DNA of 64,000 nucleotides from Anarhynchus alexandrinus (taxonomy: Eukaryota > Chordata > Aves > Charadriiformes > Charadriidae), in the NCBI GenBank assembly GCA_008711295.1, contig VUYV01000333.1, forward strand, positions 434,647 through 498,646. The letters are read 5' to 3'. Positions 14,201-27,540 of this stretch are shown here, one piece after another. The position numbers and the translations under genes were made by a program. Numbering within the stretch: the first letter of the stretch is position 1; every line of letters starts with the position of its first letter. The notes below the pieces were generated by a model. That model saw only the letters and a list, made by a program, of their open reading frames with translations, was not told the DNA's origin and made no database searches.

Positions 14201-17200
14201 CGCTCTAGTGCTACACTGAGTTGTACTCGGTATTGTTTATGATGAGGGTTTAGAGCGAACAGTTCATTTAACAGACACAGGCTACAAAGTACTGACATTA
14301 CAGAATAAAGGAAAAGAACTACTTTCTCGGAATCACACCATTGAGGAAAGTACCCTGGAGCATTAAAGCATCTGTTTGATCATTTTAAATGAGATTCCTG
14401 AAAACGCTTTATTCTAAATTTGACTGCATTCTAGTGATCAATATGCCAATGCAGTCTATTCATGAAACAAGACAAAGACGTAATAATACTGTAATCCCTA
14501 TGACTTTATAAGTGATCTGATGAGTTAAAAGCCCTAAATGCCTGAATATTTCATGAGAAAGGCTGTCTGGAACTGTTTCAGTCTGTATCTTTAATCTTAA
14601 TGTTATTTTCAACTACAATTAGTGTTACAATCCACAGCAGAAAGCAGTAATTGGCTACATTTATTTTATCTTCACCTGTATTTATTTCATAAATCCACTA
14701 AGATTTCTGTTCTTCAGGCCTGATACCCAGTAATGGTTACCCGGCACAGTACCAACACACCAATTCTCAGGGCAAAGCAAGATGTGCTGGAATGGGACTA
14801 CTTATGCAAAAAGGAGAATTGCGCCAGAAATAACCTTACCCAGTGAACTATGATTTACTTTAAACTATCACGTGGTAGGTGGCATATAAAAAGATATTAT
14901 TCTGCATGTCAGCTGTCTGTAATGAAAGCTTTCCTCTTCTCAGCAGCCCCTCCCTACAACTTCAAGTTTATTTGCATTAGAGAAAAGAATATGACATAAA
15001 AAGCAACATAAAAGGCACTGCAACCAATACATCCAGCCAAACTGCTCCTCCCACATACTCGGTGCTTTCCAGAGTAAGGGTCTGCTTCCAACTAACGTGT
15101 TAAAAGTGTGAGAGATGCCCGATTCCATACAGACTATTCACTTGGATAAAAACTAACATCGATCTCACTGCTAGAAGCACGGAGTGCTCACAACTGCAGC
15201 CGCAGCCAGCTACAGCCACAGATGCTCAGAGCTCTTAAAGAGCAGATTTCATAGCTATGAGTTCACACGCACTACCCTAATTTAAATATGACAAATTCAA
15301 ATTTTTTCAGCATTAGAACACTCCAGAACACATCACCATTGGATCCAACAAATATTTCAACAAAAAACCCCAAACATTCCAGCCAGCCTTGAATTTGCAG
15401 TTCTCGCCACTGACAAGTGAAATGCAACTGTCTGTTTTTCTGCAATGCTCCAGCAAGCAGCAGTTATGCAACGCAACCGATTGACAAACACGATGTGTGC
15501 TACTAGTTGCAGTGCATTTCCATAAAGCAGGTTTTTTCCAGTAACTTTTGACAGGGCAACAATTACCCATTACAGAAATGCTCATCCCACCTCATACGTG
15601 AGCGTATGAAGCACTGGGCCAGCATATATTTTTTGACTGCCTCATTTAAGTGATTAATAAAGATCTGTTTCAGCCATAAGACCACCACTGCTGTGGACAT
15701 ATCCAGACCTCTTGTTTCAATGCCCCAGATGGATTTAAATACTTTCCATCTTATCAATATTCAAAATAAATAACAAACCGTAATGACTCAGTCCACCTGC
15801 TCAACAGGGCTGCTATTGCCTGGCTCCCCATATTTTCAGTCAAACAAAGTGAAAAGGGCGAGAAAGCCACGTCAACCACCTGCAGCCGTGGGCTGTCAGC
15901 AGCCCCCAGGCTTCCTTTTTTGCTGTTTGTCCTATGTTACCTGTCTAGTCCCCATTACAAAAGCACCGTGGAGGGTCAGACTTTCCCCTCAGATAAAGGA
16001 TTTTGTTCATCAAAAGAAAACAAACAGCAGTTCTCAAAACATACTAAGGTCTGCTTTTGTCAGCATTGGCATTTCTCAATCAAAAAAATTAAATATGTGC
16101 TTTCCCCTGGGTTCACGTCAAGCCACTACAGCTGCACTGAGGAAGCGCCTGTTCAGGTAGAGCAGGTATTTCCCAACACCCAGTACCTGCTGGACCACTC
16201 GCAGCAGTAACACACATCAAAACATCGTCTTCATGTGGCCACATTCAGATTCAGGCAGAGCTACCCTACCTGCTTCAGCCAGCTGACATGGTGAGAAAAG
16301 AGCCCTTTGCTGTGCCCTGTGGACTACTATGACAGGAGAAACAGAAACAACACAGTTTTAAATCTCATCTTCAACAAGAGGTACTGGCTGCTACGGTGTT
16401 CTGAGTGCGACCTGCAAATACAGAAGTTATAAACCCCAAAACGACTGGTGATCAAAATCACGGAAGGCTTCTGGTGTCCCATTTCTTCCCACACACACCT
16501 CAAAGGATCTTCCCACAGCAGATGAATGCAATTTGAGTTTAAACACACCATTTCTGATTAGGAATGTAACACTCCGTGCCTCCTCCTTGAGCACCACCCA
16601 TCTTCCCACAGCCTCTTCATTTCAATATCATTAAATGGACTACTTTAGACAACCTTAATTATTGCAGTATTTGCAAGGGGAGAAGTGATCTCTCAGTAAC
16701 CATTTTCTGTCCTGTTCAGAGCTTTGAAGATCAAAACTTGTTTCATATCAAACCTGGAAGTGAAATGGCACCCGTAGCTCTAGCACCAGAACAAAGTGCT
16801 CCAGCGTAAATAGCGGGTACCAGCAGCTGAGCAGGTACGAGCCGTCCCCACTGATGCTCCACTGTCGCTTGGCTCTGCACAGCTTCGCCCTGCACTCCCC
16901 TTTCTTCAGAAGAAGGGAGCTCAGAAAATACATAATAATTAACAAAATTATCACTATTACAGGAAAGTACAGCTATTTCAGTCAGCCAGCAGACATGTAA
17001 ACCCAACTCACAGGCGATGCCTTTAAAGTCACCAACACAAGCAGCAAAACCAACTGAAAAACAAGCAGTGAAGACCTTAGGTTTGTTGCAACAGAAAGGC
17101 AGCTTGATATCAAGTCCCATAAATGCAGGCTGTTCCTTGCAAATAACACTCCGTTACCACGGAGGACAGAGCAAATATTCACTTATTTATCTACCATCCA

Positions 17201-17664
17201 GAAGAAGCTGCAGGTCATGTTCTTTCCAGATGCAACAGGGAAAGTGGATAGCCGCCACGGTACCTCTACTGCTGTCCCAGCACAAGACTGACAGAAAGAT
17301 ACCGCCTTAAGTCAGACACAGTCAGGAACTGCAGTTTCTTGTTCTCTTCGCAACCCCTTCCCTCTGTCAGCACTGGAACTTGCACAACCGCACAATGAGT
17401 CAGAGCAAGAAGTGATCTGGCTGAAAACTACATATACATTTTTGGGACTAGCTCAGTTTTCAGCTAACTAAGCTCCCTGAGTCACCTCAACATCTAAGAG
17501 CGCAAGTGTCAGAGCAAGGGGGACACCGGGGTGTGCAACTGCACTTAGCGACCATGAAACCACGGCCTGAAGCTCTGGCCACTGCAGCTCGCGCTGCATC
17601 TCACCCACTCTACCAAGCGATACAAGTGTCACATAAACGCAACAAAACAGAGGGTAATTCAGAT

Positions 17665-17915
17665 CGCAATGGACCTCCAAAGGTCTCTGCTACAGCCTCC
17701 TGCTCCAAGCAGGGCTAGCTTCAGGGTCAGACCAGCTCACTCAAGACCTTTGCCCGGTCAAGTCCTGTGTATCTCCAATGACAGAGACTCAAAAGGTCCC
17801 GTGCAGCCCGTTCCAGTGCTCAACCGCTCCCACGGGAACAGTCTGTCCTTGCTTTAACTGAAATTTGCCTTGCTGCCACTTGTCACCGTGGCCTCCTGTC
17901 CCTTCAGCATGCAGC
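17665..17915 (-). mobile_element. Degraded CR1 LINE 3' fragment
   Basis: Read on the plus strand this segment follows the reverse-complement order of an old CR1 3' region: 'gacctccaaaggtc' near 17,670, 'ctccaatgacagagactc' near 17,775, 'cccgttccagtgctcaac' near 17,808, then 'gaaatttgcctt' and 'cctcctgtccc' near 17,860-17,905. Many substitutions separate it from typical young CR1 copies, so it is an ancient insertion in the RAP1A intron. CR1 is the dominant LINE of birds. The assignment is by eye; the ends are approximate. Confidence 0.7.
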
Positions 17916-20900
17916 ACTGCCTTTCCCTCGCCACGACAGGGCCACCCACTCGGCGAGATGTCTGTGGATGGTGGGGTAGAACCAAACTCACACCCTGAGG
18001 TTTCAGACCCCACCTGGCTCGGCCACCAGCAGCTCTTGTCAAGCATTCTCAATTCCCTTTGCTTCTAACAACACAGGGTAAACTGCTCTTAACAGGCATG
18101 AAACAACTACTTTATATATCACACCACATGTAATTTGAAAAATCACTTTTTTTTTTGCACATGGAAGACACTATCTACTACCTACTCTGCCCCCTCAGGA
18201 CTGTCACCCACAGCAAATCCATACTGTCCTTGGAGGATGCTTTTTCACAGCCTGCTCTGACACCTGAGCAAAAACAAATCAACTCAAAGCACACTCAGCT
18301 GAAGCCTCAGAACTCACATTAAAGCCATTTAGTCTCGTAGTTGCTTTTGCTCCTGGTGATACCCTATGAAATATAAATAAACCATCATTTTTTATATTCC
18401 ATAACCAGATTTCTCCTAAATCTCACATTATTCGATCAAATGCTGTGTTGAATGCCAGGCTCACTAGCTACACAGCAACCTTAAAAAGCATATTATTTGC
18501 GTTTTGTAAAAACCCAAAGGTATGGCTAGGAAAACCAGCATGTACTCAAAAATCCTGTCTATTTTACGAATGAAAAGAAACCATGCATTCTGCAGACCTT
18601 GTTTAAGTATAAATCCAGAAATCCAAAGGAGAACGGAAAAAACTAGATGCATCCAAGGAATCTGTATCACTTCTTATGATATAGGATTGTTCCTCCTGAC
18701 TGATTCTCTGGAAAACATCTGGCCAAACTTCACCGTGCTTATGCAGCATCACACTACGGAGTCCAAACCCTGAATTTGTTTTCTGGTCCCTGAGTGATCC
18801 AACCCTAAAGATGTGAACACTCCCTGCAGAGGCAGCTCCATCCCCTGCCAGGGACCGCCCTGGAAGCGCACAGGCAGGGACACAAGTACGGGCAGTAAAA
18901 CAACAGAGTGGGGACACTTTGGAGCAGAACCCGTCACCAAGCCAAGCCCTGGGCAGGACAACCTCATGCCAAGTCACTTAGAACACAGACTCCTCTCAAA
19001 CACAAATCTAAACTACATTTGGTTTGGACTATCAAAGACTATTTCATTAAGTTATCATTCCCGCAGTAACTTTCCTAGGTCGCACAGGACTTTTGGGGAA
19101 GAAAGCTAAAAGCAACACTGAAATACAGAACTCGTGTCATACGGCTGGATACTATTTTTTCAACATGGAAGTTGCAAGTATATATGCAGGCTAATTGAAG
19201 GTTATTTCTCTTTCCATATAAAAAATGTGCCCACAAATACTTTACATTAGATAATTTATTTATATCCTTCTTACTCAAAAGCTATTAACGAAAATATATC
19301 TTCCTCACACTTATTTTAATCCTTTCTCTTCTGGTGTACTATTTCAACAGTTCTTCATTTAACCAACATGAATTTTTTTTCATTCTAATATTAGAGTTGG
19401 AGACACTAAACTGGACCAGTTAGGCTCCTACTAGGTTCTTGCTTCCGAGTGTTCCTGAACACTCAACAATAGAAATTCAACAACGGGAAAGTGAAGGAGT
19501 TAAATCTATGACCCGCCTAAGAGCTCTAATCTTATTGTACAACTGCAGAGGATGAATAACCTGCTACTACTTCTAACTTTAAGAAAAGGTAGACTTTTTT
19601 TTTTTTTAAAGTCTAACTTTAACTTAAAGACCACTATTCCTAGCTTTTTTAAAAAAAAAAAAAGTCAACCATTCTGGGAAATGTTTTACCCATAAAAATT
19701 ATGCTTCTCTTCTTGAACTGACTAAGGAAATTTATCACTTGTATATGTAGGATTGAAATAAATTCTTCACAACTTTACGCTCTATTGAATAATTTCCATT
19801 AACTGAAATATACTGAACCTGATTATATTTGCAACATTGGCAGTGGAAAGCACGTTGTATTTTCAGTCTGCTGAATAACAGCCATGGGCCAACACAGCTG
19901 TGGTCTCCTTCCAACCTGCGCTTTACCAACAAAAAGCCGAGTCCTCCTTTATCCTCTCTGCACTTACGATGCTAGGATAAAATCCAAGGAGAAACCTGTT
20001 TGAGAGGTGAACTTTTTAGGGCATTAATTTATACTCAGAGAGTAGTCTAGGAACCCAAATAATCTCAAATCCTGGCTGCCACCAGACTTCAGTACTGTAG
20101 CAAATAACACAAAACATATCACACAAGTTCTAACATCTGAACAAGACAGACTGGATCAAACAAGACAGCTCAGCACGGTTAACTTTTCTTTCCAACTTTC
20201 CAACTTTTAACATCCTTACTGATCTCGGCCATTAGGTGTCATATTTCCAGGATCAGAAGCTTTTGCAAAGTGCAAACGCAAACGCCTAAGTAAAAATCTG
20301 ACCCTGGGATTTATGAGCACCCCTTTAAGAAGATGCTTTCATTAAAATTCTGTTTAATTTCCTATTACCTATTAAATAACAGAGTAGAAGCAAATCAATA
20401 ACTACTTCAAAGCTCAGCATAAAATGAATTCAGGCTGTACACTAACCACCATCCCCACTATCTCCTCTTTAAAAAAAAACAAAACAAACAAAACCCACCT
20501 CAAATCAAGGCAAAAAAAAAAAAAATCCAAACACAACCCCAGGACTTGAACGAGTTTTAACGGTTAGGTCTCTCTTGAATCTGCTTCTGCAGAATTGAAC
20601 ACACAGAGCCACCAGAAGTGCTCGATGTCTAACATAAATCTGGCTCACCAGAAATGAAAAGAAAGCAGTAAAATAGGAAGTCTCCCGTATTATCCTAAAA
20701 AAAGTTCTGATCAGGACACACAGCCAGCCCCAGCTGACCGAGCCCAGCAGCACTCTGTGGAGCTGACTTCAGCAAGGTTGCATGTAACACTGGACCAACG
20801 GCAATTCCGAATTTCAAACAGCTACAAGTGAAAAATTTCAAATACAAAGAGTAAAGATTTAAACTTTATGTATGTTCGAAAGATTCACTTCCTTTTCTCT

Positions 20901-22979
20901 AGTACAAACAGATAACATGTCCCTGTTCTCAGAATATTAGAATTCCGCTTTAAGATGATTTTTTAAAGTCTCTGTGAAGTTGCACAGAAGCGATCTATTC
21001 TCTAAACACTCAAGTACAAGTTCAAAGCGCCACTAAGTACACTGTGCACGCACACGGTACAAGAAAAAACACTGCAATATATAGTACAAACAAATGTTTA
21101 GAGCTGTTTATGCCTAAGACTATGATTCAATATACAATTAAAACTTTTATGTTAGAGTATGTCCACATGTTATACTACTGCTATCTAATTACATTTCAGG
21201 TTTTTTAAGAACAGTCCTCAGAGTGGATGAACAGCCATGAAATGTATCACAAATAGTCTATGTCTGTATATTTGCAGCTTATGGTTTCATATATAAACCA
21301 TTTTGATAAACTGTGTAAACATTAGTCTCCAAATAAAAGCATTAACGTGTCACTGGAATTATACTGTGCTAGTAATTTAGTCCGTTTGGCACACAGTCCT
21401 CTTAAAATCTTCAGCAAAGCTACTTACCCTAAAAACGGCCACACCAGAGCCAAGACACGTGATGACAGACACCGCGCTTCACTTCCTCCCAGTCTTCAGA
21501 ACTGCAGCTCCTGCTCTGCCAGCACCAGTTGGCCCCACTCAGTGCCACCAAGGTTCCTCTTGGCCCGTACACGGTCCCTTGATCAGACCAACTACACCCT
21601 TCGGGACACACTCCCCTACGTTTACAAAGGCCATATGAAATATCTGCTTTTAAGAAGCATAACTCACTTTTCTGTGGACGATCTTAGCCCGACAGAGCAC
21701 AAACACTCCTCTCCTCCTGGTGCGTAGAAAATACTGCGCATAAAAACAGATTATTTTTAGCCGCAGCGTATGTGAGCACAGCGTTTCCTGTCGACTCCAC
21801 CTTGAAGAGCGACATACATACTCTCAGTTCCAAAACTAGGATTTCACAACTTCTGCTACCCGGCACAACAGAGGGAAGGAAGGGACGATCTGCTGAGAAC
21901 TGCCAGTGACAATTTCCCAGTTTCTAACTCAGCATTAAAAACTTTTGTTGGAGTATGTTGTCAGTCTTCAGGCAATTACGTCAATAAACTGGTGGCATTT
22001 TTGCTGCCACAATGATGAACAGAACATTAAATGTTTTTATTTATTACACTGATCTTTTCCATAGCAACAGGATGTGAGCATGGCATTCCCAGCGTAACAA
22101 AGTCACTATAGCAACGTGATAATGACGTCAGAATAATCAGACAGCATTTCATACTTGGGACATGGTGAACTGGTCCACCGCCTCTATAAATTAGAAAAGT
22201 TGCAGATATCACAAAGGCACGGGAGACCCATCTAAAACTTGTCTTTAACTTGCCTCATTTTGGGTAACTTCTCACTAAAGGCACAAACTTTGACTGCTAA
22301 CGCACTACTTTCTGTTTCTCCGTAGCTTCATCTGTTACTGCCTAAAAAGTCTCACGAATTCTCACATTAAAGCCCTTTCAGAATCTGAGGGATCCGCTAG
22401 CACCAGTGAGAGTTAATCACACACCGTTTCAGTAAGAAAAAGCCACGACAAAAATCACAACAGTGAAACATTTCACGGCAGGCAGCCACGCTCAACTAAA
22501 CAGACGGTTTCCTCAATTTAACTCTTCAAATAGCGCGCTGTCTTTTTTTACGTGGAGCAATACTACCACTCAGACAGAATGACAAAAGCAACAGAAATTA
22601 CAGAGTGCTGATACAACACTCCGAAGGCAGACAGGCGTTTTCAAGTCAAATGACTATTTTAAGAAATATTATCTCCCTTGTTAAGCTACTGAAAGGAAAA
22701 AAAAAACAACAGAGTTTTCATGGTTTGCCCTTCCTGTTTGCAGCTCCTTCCAAGTCGTGAGCAAAGCAAACCCGAGCACCAATTCCAGTTCTGTGTCGGT
22801 CGGTATCGCCCAAACCCCAGCCCTCCCGCTGAGAATGCTCCGCAGACACCCTTGCACGAAAACCACCCGTACTGTAGCTCAACTATCGCAGGCAAAGACG
22901 CTAATTAACGAAAAGTATCTAAACACAAAAGTTTCCCTACTCAGAGAACAGTTTCTCTTCAAACCACCTCTTTAAAGCG

Positions 22980-24350
22980 ACCGAAGGAAGCGCAAGAAAC
23001 CATTTCAGAGCTGAAGCGGCCCAAGACAACCGGTCCCTGGGCCGGGAGGATGAGGGTGGGCCCTGTGCTTCGGCCGCCGAGCCGTGCCCTCGGCCTGGCT
23101 TGTCCCACCTGCCCCCTGCCCAGCGCTCCCTCCTGCCCTCGGTCGGGGGCCGCGGAGCGGGCGGTGGGCGCAGGCTGCCCCTCGCCCCGCCGTCGCACAG
23201 CCCACCCCGCCTTCACGCCGCGCTCCCGCCCGCTCTCCCGTTACCTCGAGGGTCTTCGGGGCCGGGGGCGCGCGAGCTGTCGCGCCCCTTTACATCCCGG
23301 GCAAGGGCGAGACGGCGCACACCTGACTATACGAAACACCAGAAGAACCGTGGTTATTTCCCGAGGCACCGCGACCACCCGCCGCTGCGCCCAGGGCCCA
23401 CCGCCCCCGCCTCGGCAGCCTCCCGGCGCCTGACCGGCCGGCCGCCCTCCCTCGCCCGCGGCCCGGCCGCCCTCTCCGCCGGAGCCGCGCAAGATGGATG
23501 ATATCCAGTCTGCGCCCCGGGGCAGCCCCAGCGCCGCCGCGGGACGGGCGGCCCNNNNNNNNNNNNNNNNNNNNNNNNNNNNNNNNNNNNNNNNNNNNNN
23601 NNNNNNNNNNNNNNNNNNNNNNNNNNNNNNNNNNNNNNNNNNNNNNNNNNNNNNNNNNNNNNNNNNNNNNNNNNNNNNNNNNNNNNNNNNNNNNNNNNNN
23701 NNNNNNNNNNNNNNNNNNNNNNNNNNNNNNNNNNNNNNNNNNNNNNNNNNNNNNNNNNNNNNNNNNNNNNNNNNNNNNNNNNNNNNNNNNNNNNNNNNNN
23801 NNNNNNNNNNNNNNNNNNNNNNNNNNNNNNNNNNNNNNNNNNNNNNNNNNNNNNNNNNNNNNNNNNNNNNNNNNNNNNNNNNNNNNNNNNNNNNNNNNNN
23901 NNNNNNNNNNNNNNNNNNNNNNNNNNNNNNNNNNNNNNNNNNNNNNNNNNNNNNNNNNNNNNNNNNNNNNNNNNNNNNNNNNNNNNCAGGTGCCGCCGCC
24001 CGCCCCGGGGACCCCCGGCTGCCGCCGCGGGCGAAGGTCACCGGTGAGGGGAGTCCCCGCTCCGCCGCGGGCCCATGGCGGCAGCCGGGCCTGGGCCTGC
24101 CCGCGGTCATTCGCCACCCGAGCGGCTCCGGGGCCCGCGGGGACCCTCCGGCCTGCCCGGGCAGCGGCCCCGCTCACCGCCGGGAACCAGCAAAGGGCTG
24201 CGGAGGGGAAGGGGCCGAGCCGCGGCAGCGACGGGAGCGGGGACGCGGCGGACAGCGGGGCCGAGCGGGCGACACAGGGGACGGGGGACAGCGCACATGG
24301 CCGCGGCCCCCCCGCCACCGGGCTGACCCCCGTCCCCATCACCCCTTAAA
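22980..24350 (-). promoter_or_regulatory. RAP1A: CpG island, probable RAP1A promoter and non-coding exon 1
   Basis: Dense GC/CpG sequence starts just after 22,980 and ends abruptly near 24,350 where AT-rich sequence resumes. It is the only long CpG island upstream of the RAP1A coding exon, so it is the expected site of the transcription start and first non-coding exon on the minus strand. A plus-strand AAGATGG motif (23,490-23,496) resembles the YY1-type element common in housekeeping promoters. Minus-strand GT sites occur but none is clearly the exon 1 donor. The centre of the island is missing (432 Ns), so exon 1 may be partly or wholly in the gap. Long open frames across this region are artefacts of GC-rich sequence and the run of Ns. 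Confidence 0.65.
23555..23986. other. Assembly gap (432 N)
   Basis: Run of undetermined bases inside the CpG island. Its position in extremely GC-rich sequence suggests sequencing dropout; the length may be a placeholder. Confidence 0.99.
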
Positions 24351-27000
24351 ACGTGTTCCCTGAAACACAGCACTGTAATCAGAGCGCGATTTATATTGGG
24401 AAAAAGCATAAAGAACTGTAACAGTGAAGTAAAAAAACCAAACTACCTGTAATCAAAGGAGAAACCGACAAAATGCAGAAAGAGGAAATAACATGTATAT
24501 CCTGATGCCGCTTTTGTGTCACTCGGGGGTTGCGGGTGACAGCAGCCGTGCGTGAAGGATCAGGGCAGGAGTTCACCGTAGTCGCTGCACAGGGTCTCAC
24601 AGTCCGCTAGATTGCTGCCCTACTCCTAACATAAGCCATAATTCAGCTCTGAAATATTATACTCATGAAAATCTAATGTCAGCACTTAATAAATTTCACT
24701 AAAATTTTCCATATTTTTTTTCCTGGTTAAAAATATGTGTATGCCCCGTGAAGAGCTGCAGTTGCTGCCATGTGTTGAATGGCTAGCTCTCCGTGAGCCT
24801 TGCTTAAAACGCAGAGGGATCTCTCATATTCACCAGCTGGGGACAGCGGGAGGACACAGAAGGTGATGCTGCGGATGAAGGCAGCGGCATCACTCGGCAG
24901 CAGGCAGTGCACCCGCTGCCCTCCCCAGCACACCGCTCCCTTCGCTTGCAAAACTTCAGGGGCATGAGCAGGAGATTTGTTGAAGTCCGAGGAGAGAACA
25001 GTATTATTTTTGCATTCACACTGCCTTTCATCCAGAACTCCAATAAAAATGCTAAATATTACTTGTCTGGCTTTATAGGTGAGGAAAGTAAGACAAAGAG
25101 ATTAAATGACTTAATCCGAAATCTCCAGCAAGTCAGTGGCCAGGAGAGGAACACAGCTCAGAGCCCCCACTCTCATCCCACACTCTGAGAGAAAATTGTG
25201 CTCTAGTTCTCCTGCTGACAGTCTCTGTGCCTGTGTTAGAAATGCACAGCGCAGAGAATTTTGCTTCCAGGTACAACTCAGCTGCTGATACTGATCTATA
25301 AATCCTTGTTCTTTATGGCTCAGGTCCTAGCGAGGTATCTCCTTCCCCGGGGACCACCATGCTGGGAGCGAGCAGGTGAATCACTGTTTCTTAATGTGTA
25401 TAGCTGGAGGCAGGGCAATCTCAGCAGAGGGATTTCCACATTTTCCTTCTGCACAGGACTCGGCCCCGCCAGGCTCAGCAGCGGGGCTCAGCCTCACCTC
25501 TCGCAGTGGGGCAGTCGCTGTGGCAGCATCATCTGCCTTCAAGGGTGCTTAATGCTGGGGGTCTAGCAACTTGTTTCCTCTGAATACAAACTTTATTGCG
25601 AGATCTGTGAATTTAGGAAGTTACTAGCTCTGTTAAAAACATGAGTCTGTATCTGGAAAACATGGCGGAGACAAAATATCAGTAATTACAGCTTTTAAAA
25701 CATCAGTAAAGTCAGTAAAAACAACTCATTCCCGCAGATTAGAAACTGCACAAGGGGACTCTTCTTACGTCCTTTAAGAGGCTCAACATACATGGGGGTA
25801 CGTGAACATTTTGCAAGGTTTTACCCACAGTTTCCTGTGAAATTAAAGGTTTAATAAACTTTGACCCAGATATCAATGCATCTGCAGCTTTTCCCACTCA
25901 GCAGAACTGACTGAAGAATTGTATTGTAGCCAGTGAATCAAACACTTATCTATTTCATGGGTTGTGGACCATCTTCTAAGTTTCAAAACAATAAGGGTCC
26001 GGGCACACTCAGGGCCTGACTCAGCAAGACAAAGCACCTATTTGATATCTGTTCTGGGAGGGTTGACTTTTTTCAGCTTTCTGCAGGTCTGAATGGAAGC
26101 TGATAACATTTACTGCTGAGTCAGACTTTGCAAGGACATGGAATTAGATCTGGATGAACGTGAACCTGGTTATGAAGTGATTAGAAGAGGACAAAGGGGT
26201 CCAAGTTCAGCTGCAGTCAGAGGGAATTTTCCTACCGAGTTCAACAGGGAATAAATACGGGTCTTCGTTTCGCCCGGCCCCACGTGCTGCCCTTCTCCTG
26301 CAGCAGGAGGGATGCGGCCCCACGCACAGACCGCCGGCGCAGGAGCCCGCTTCACTGCTGCACCTTATCTCCTGTGCAGTGGCGCTTGCGTGTCAGCAAA
26401 TGCAGTCTGTCAACAGGGTGTTAAATCCTGTGTCCGCGCCTTGTCTCTCCCTCGGTGCATTTTCCAATTTATAACAAACCCTACTATTTCAGGGACAGAC
26501 AGTATTACTGACATCATCACTTACACCTTCTTGAAGTGGGTAAAACCTGCTGACACCCCCACCCAGTGGATTTCTACTCCAGACGACCTCAGCAACAACA
26601 CAAGGTTATAAGGCAAAGAGGGTCGAGTCTCCACACCCTGCCACAGAGAGGATACGACCTGGTATCTCCTGGACACAGCCCAAGACACCCAGTGGCCCTT
26701 AACATTGCAGTTTTATAAAAAATATTGTAATTTAACATAACCCTTCCATTTGTATGAAACATGGGTTGCTGCAAGAGTGTCTCTTCTGACCTCTGATCTA
26801 AATACATTGCGATTGTTAAATCCCATCAGCATTTCACTCCTCTTTTCCTACTATGTGGCAGCAGTGAGGGACTGAAGGGAGAACGCCGCTATCCTCTGCA
26901 CCTGCAGCAGGTTTGCAATTCTTCCCTGGTTTTGCAGCCGAGTTGCAGGGGTTGCACTGAGACTTTATACAGAGAAATGAAAATTAATCATAATCTCTCA
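24351..27000. other. Intergenic sequence upstream of RAP1A, no gene seen
   Basis: Unique sequence of mixed composition. Apart from the MIR-like remnant at about 25.07-25.19 kb I see no repeat, RNA gene or splice-consistent coding exon. Confidence 0.5.
25065..25190 (-). mobile_element. MIR-type SINE remnant
   Basis: The plus strand reads 'ataggtgaggaaagtaag', then 'agagattaaatgactta' and 'cagcaagtcagtggccagga', in the order and spacing of the reverse complement of the MIR core (TTTACAGATGAGGAAACTGA ... TTAAGTGACTT ... AGTGGCAGAGC). MIR elements are old amniote SINEs and are scarce and strongly diverged in birds, so this copy may persist for a functional reason or simply be recognisable by chance of lower decay. 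Confidence 0.65.
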
Positions 27001-27540
27001 GGACTTTTTTTTTAATTCCAAAATAACCATTGCCCAATTGGATAAATTATCACAAGTTCAGCTGATGTAAATATCTAGCTAATGCCCATTTGCTGATTTA
27101 ATGAAATCCAGAAACAATTTGCAATCACATAATGAGCTTGGATTCCTGGCTGATAGAATCACAGGAGCAGAGAGCAGAAGTCAGCTCGGTAACACACATC
27201 AACAGCACATTTAAATGAAAGTGTATTTGACACTGTACAGGCTAATAACACATTAGTATTGCTCTAGTCATTAAAAATAAAGGTGCTGACTGCATGATCA
27301 TATCCTGATTATATGAACTTAAACTGCAGGAAAAAAAAGGAACTGGTCCTCTCTAAAATTAAAATAATAATTTTTTAAACTATAGTGATGGAAGAATTAG
27401 GAAAAAAATGCTCATTACAACGATCTCAATATGAGCTTTTGAAGTGCAAACATAATATTTTCTTTAGAGATGAGATTGCAGTGTCTCATTAGAAATAATG
27501 ACTTAATTATGTAATTATCAGTGCGTATGCACATCACTGA
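27000..27540. promoter_or_regulatory. AT-rich patch with many TAAT cores, possible conserved enhancer
   Basis: A sharply AT-rich stretch with repeated homeodomain-type cores (TAAT/ATTA) and several octamer/POU-like strings such as 'atgcccatttgc' and 'tatgcaca', ending abruptly at GC-rich sequence near 27,545. It has no coding potential. The texture is typical of conserved non-coding elements, but that is only an impression: conservation cannot be judged from one sequence. Confidence 0.25.

Larger units (their letters stand above)
504..22950 (-). other. RAP1A: RAP1A 5'-UTR intron (long first intron), no other gene seen
   Basis: About 22.4 kb between the coding exon and the CpG island. I found no convincing protein-coding exon on either strand: the open frames are short, mostly in GC-richer patches, and lack splice-phase partners. 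Contents seen: a 25-base T run (2241-2265), other short A/T runs (for example near 4560, 18,150, 19,590, 20,510), a degraded CR1 fragment at about 17.67-17.92 kb and otherwise unique AT-rich sequence. Alternative non-coding RAP1A 5' exons could lie here, since the mammalian gene is known to use several, but none can be placed without transcript data. Treating the whole stretch as one intron is an inference from the acceptor at 504 and the promoter-like island at 23-24 kb. Confidence 0.6.

Noticed and set aside
23241..24363. Open frames of 283-350 codons across the CpG island
   Set aside because: They run through 432 undetermined bases, so openness is an artefact.
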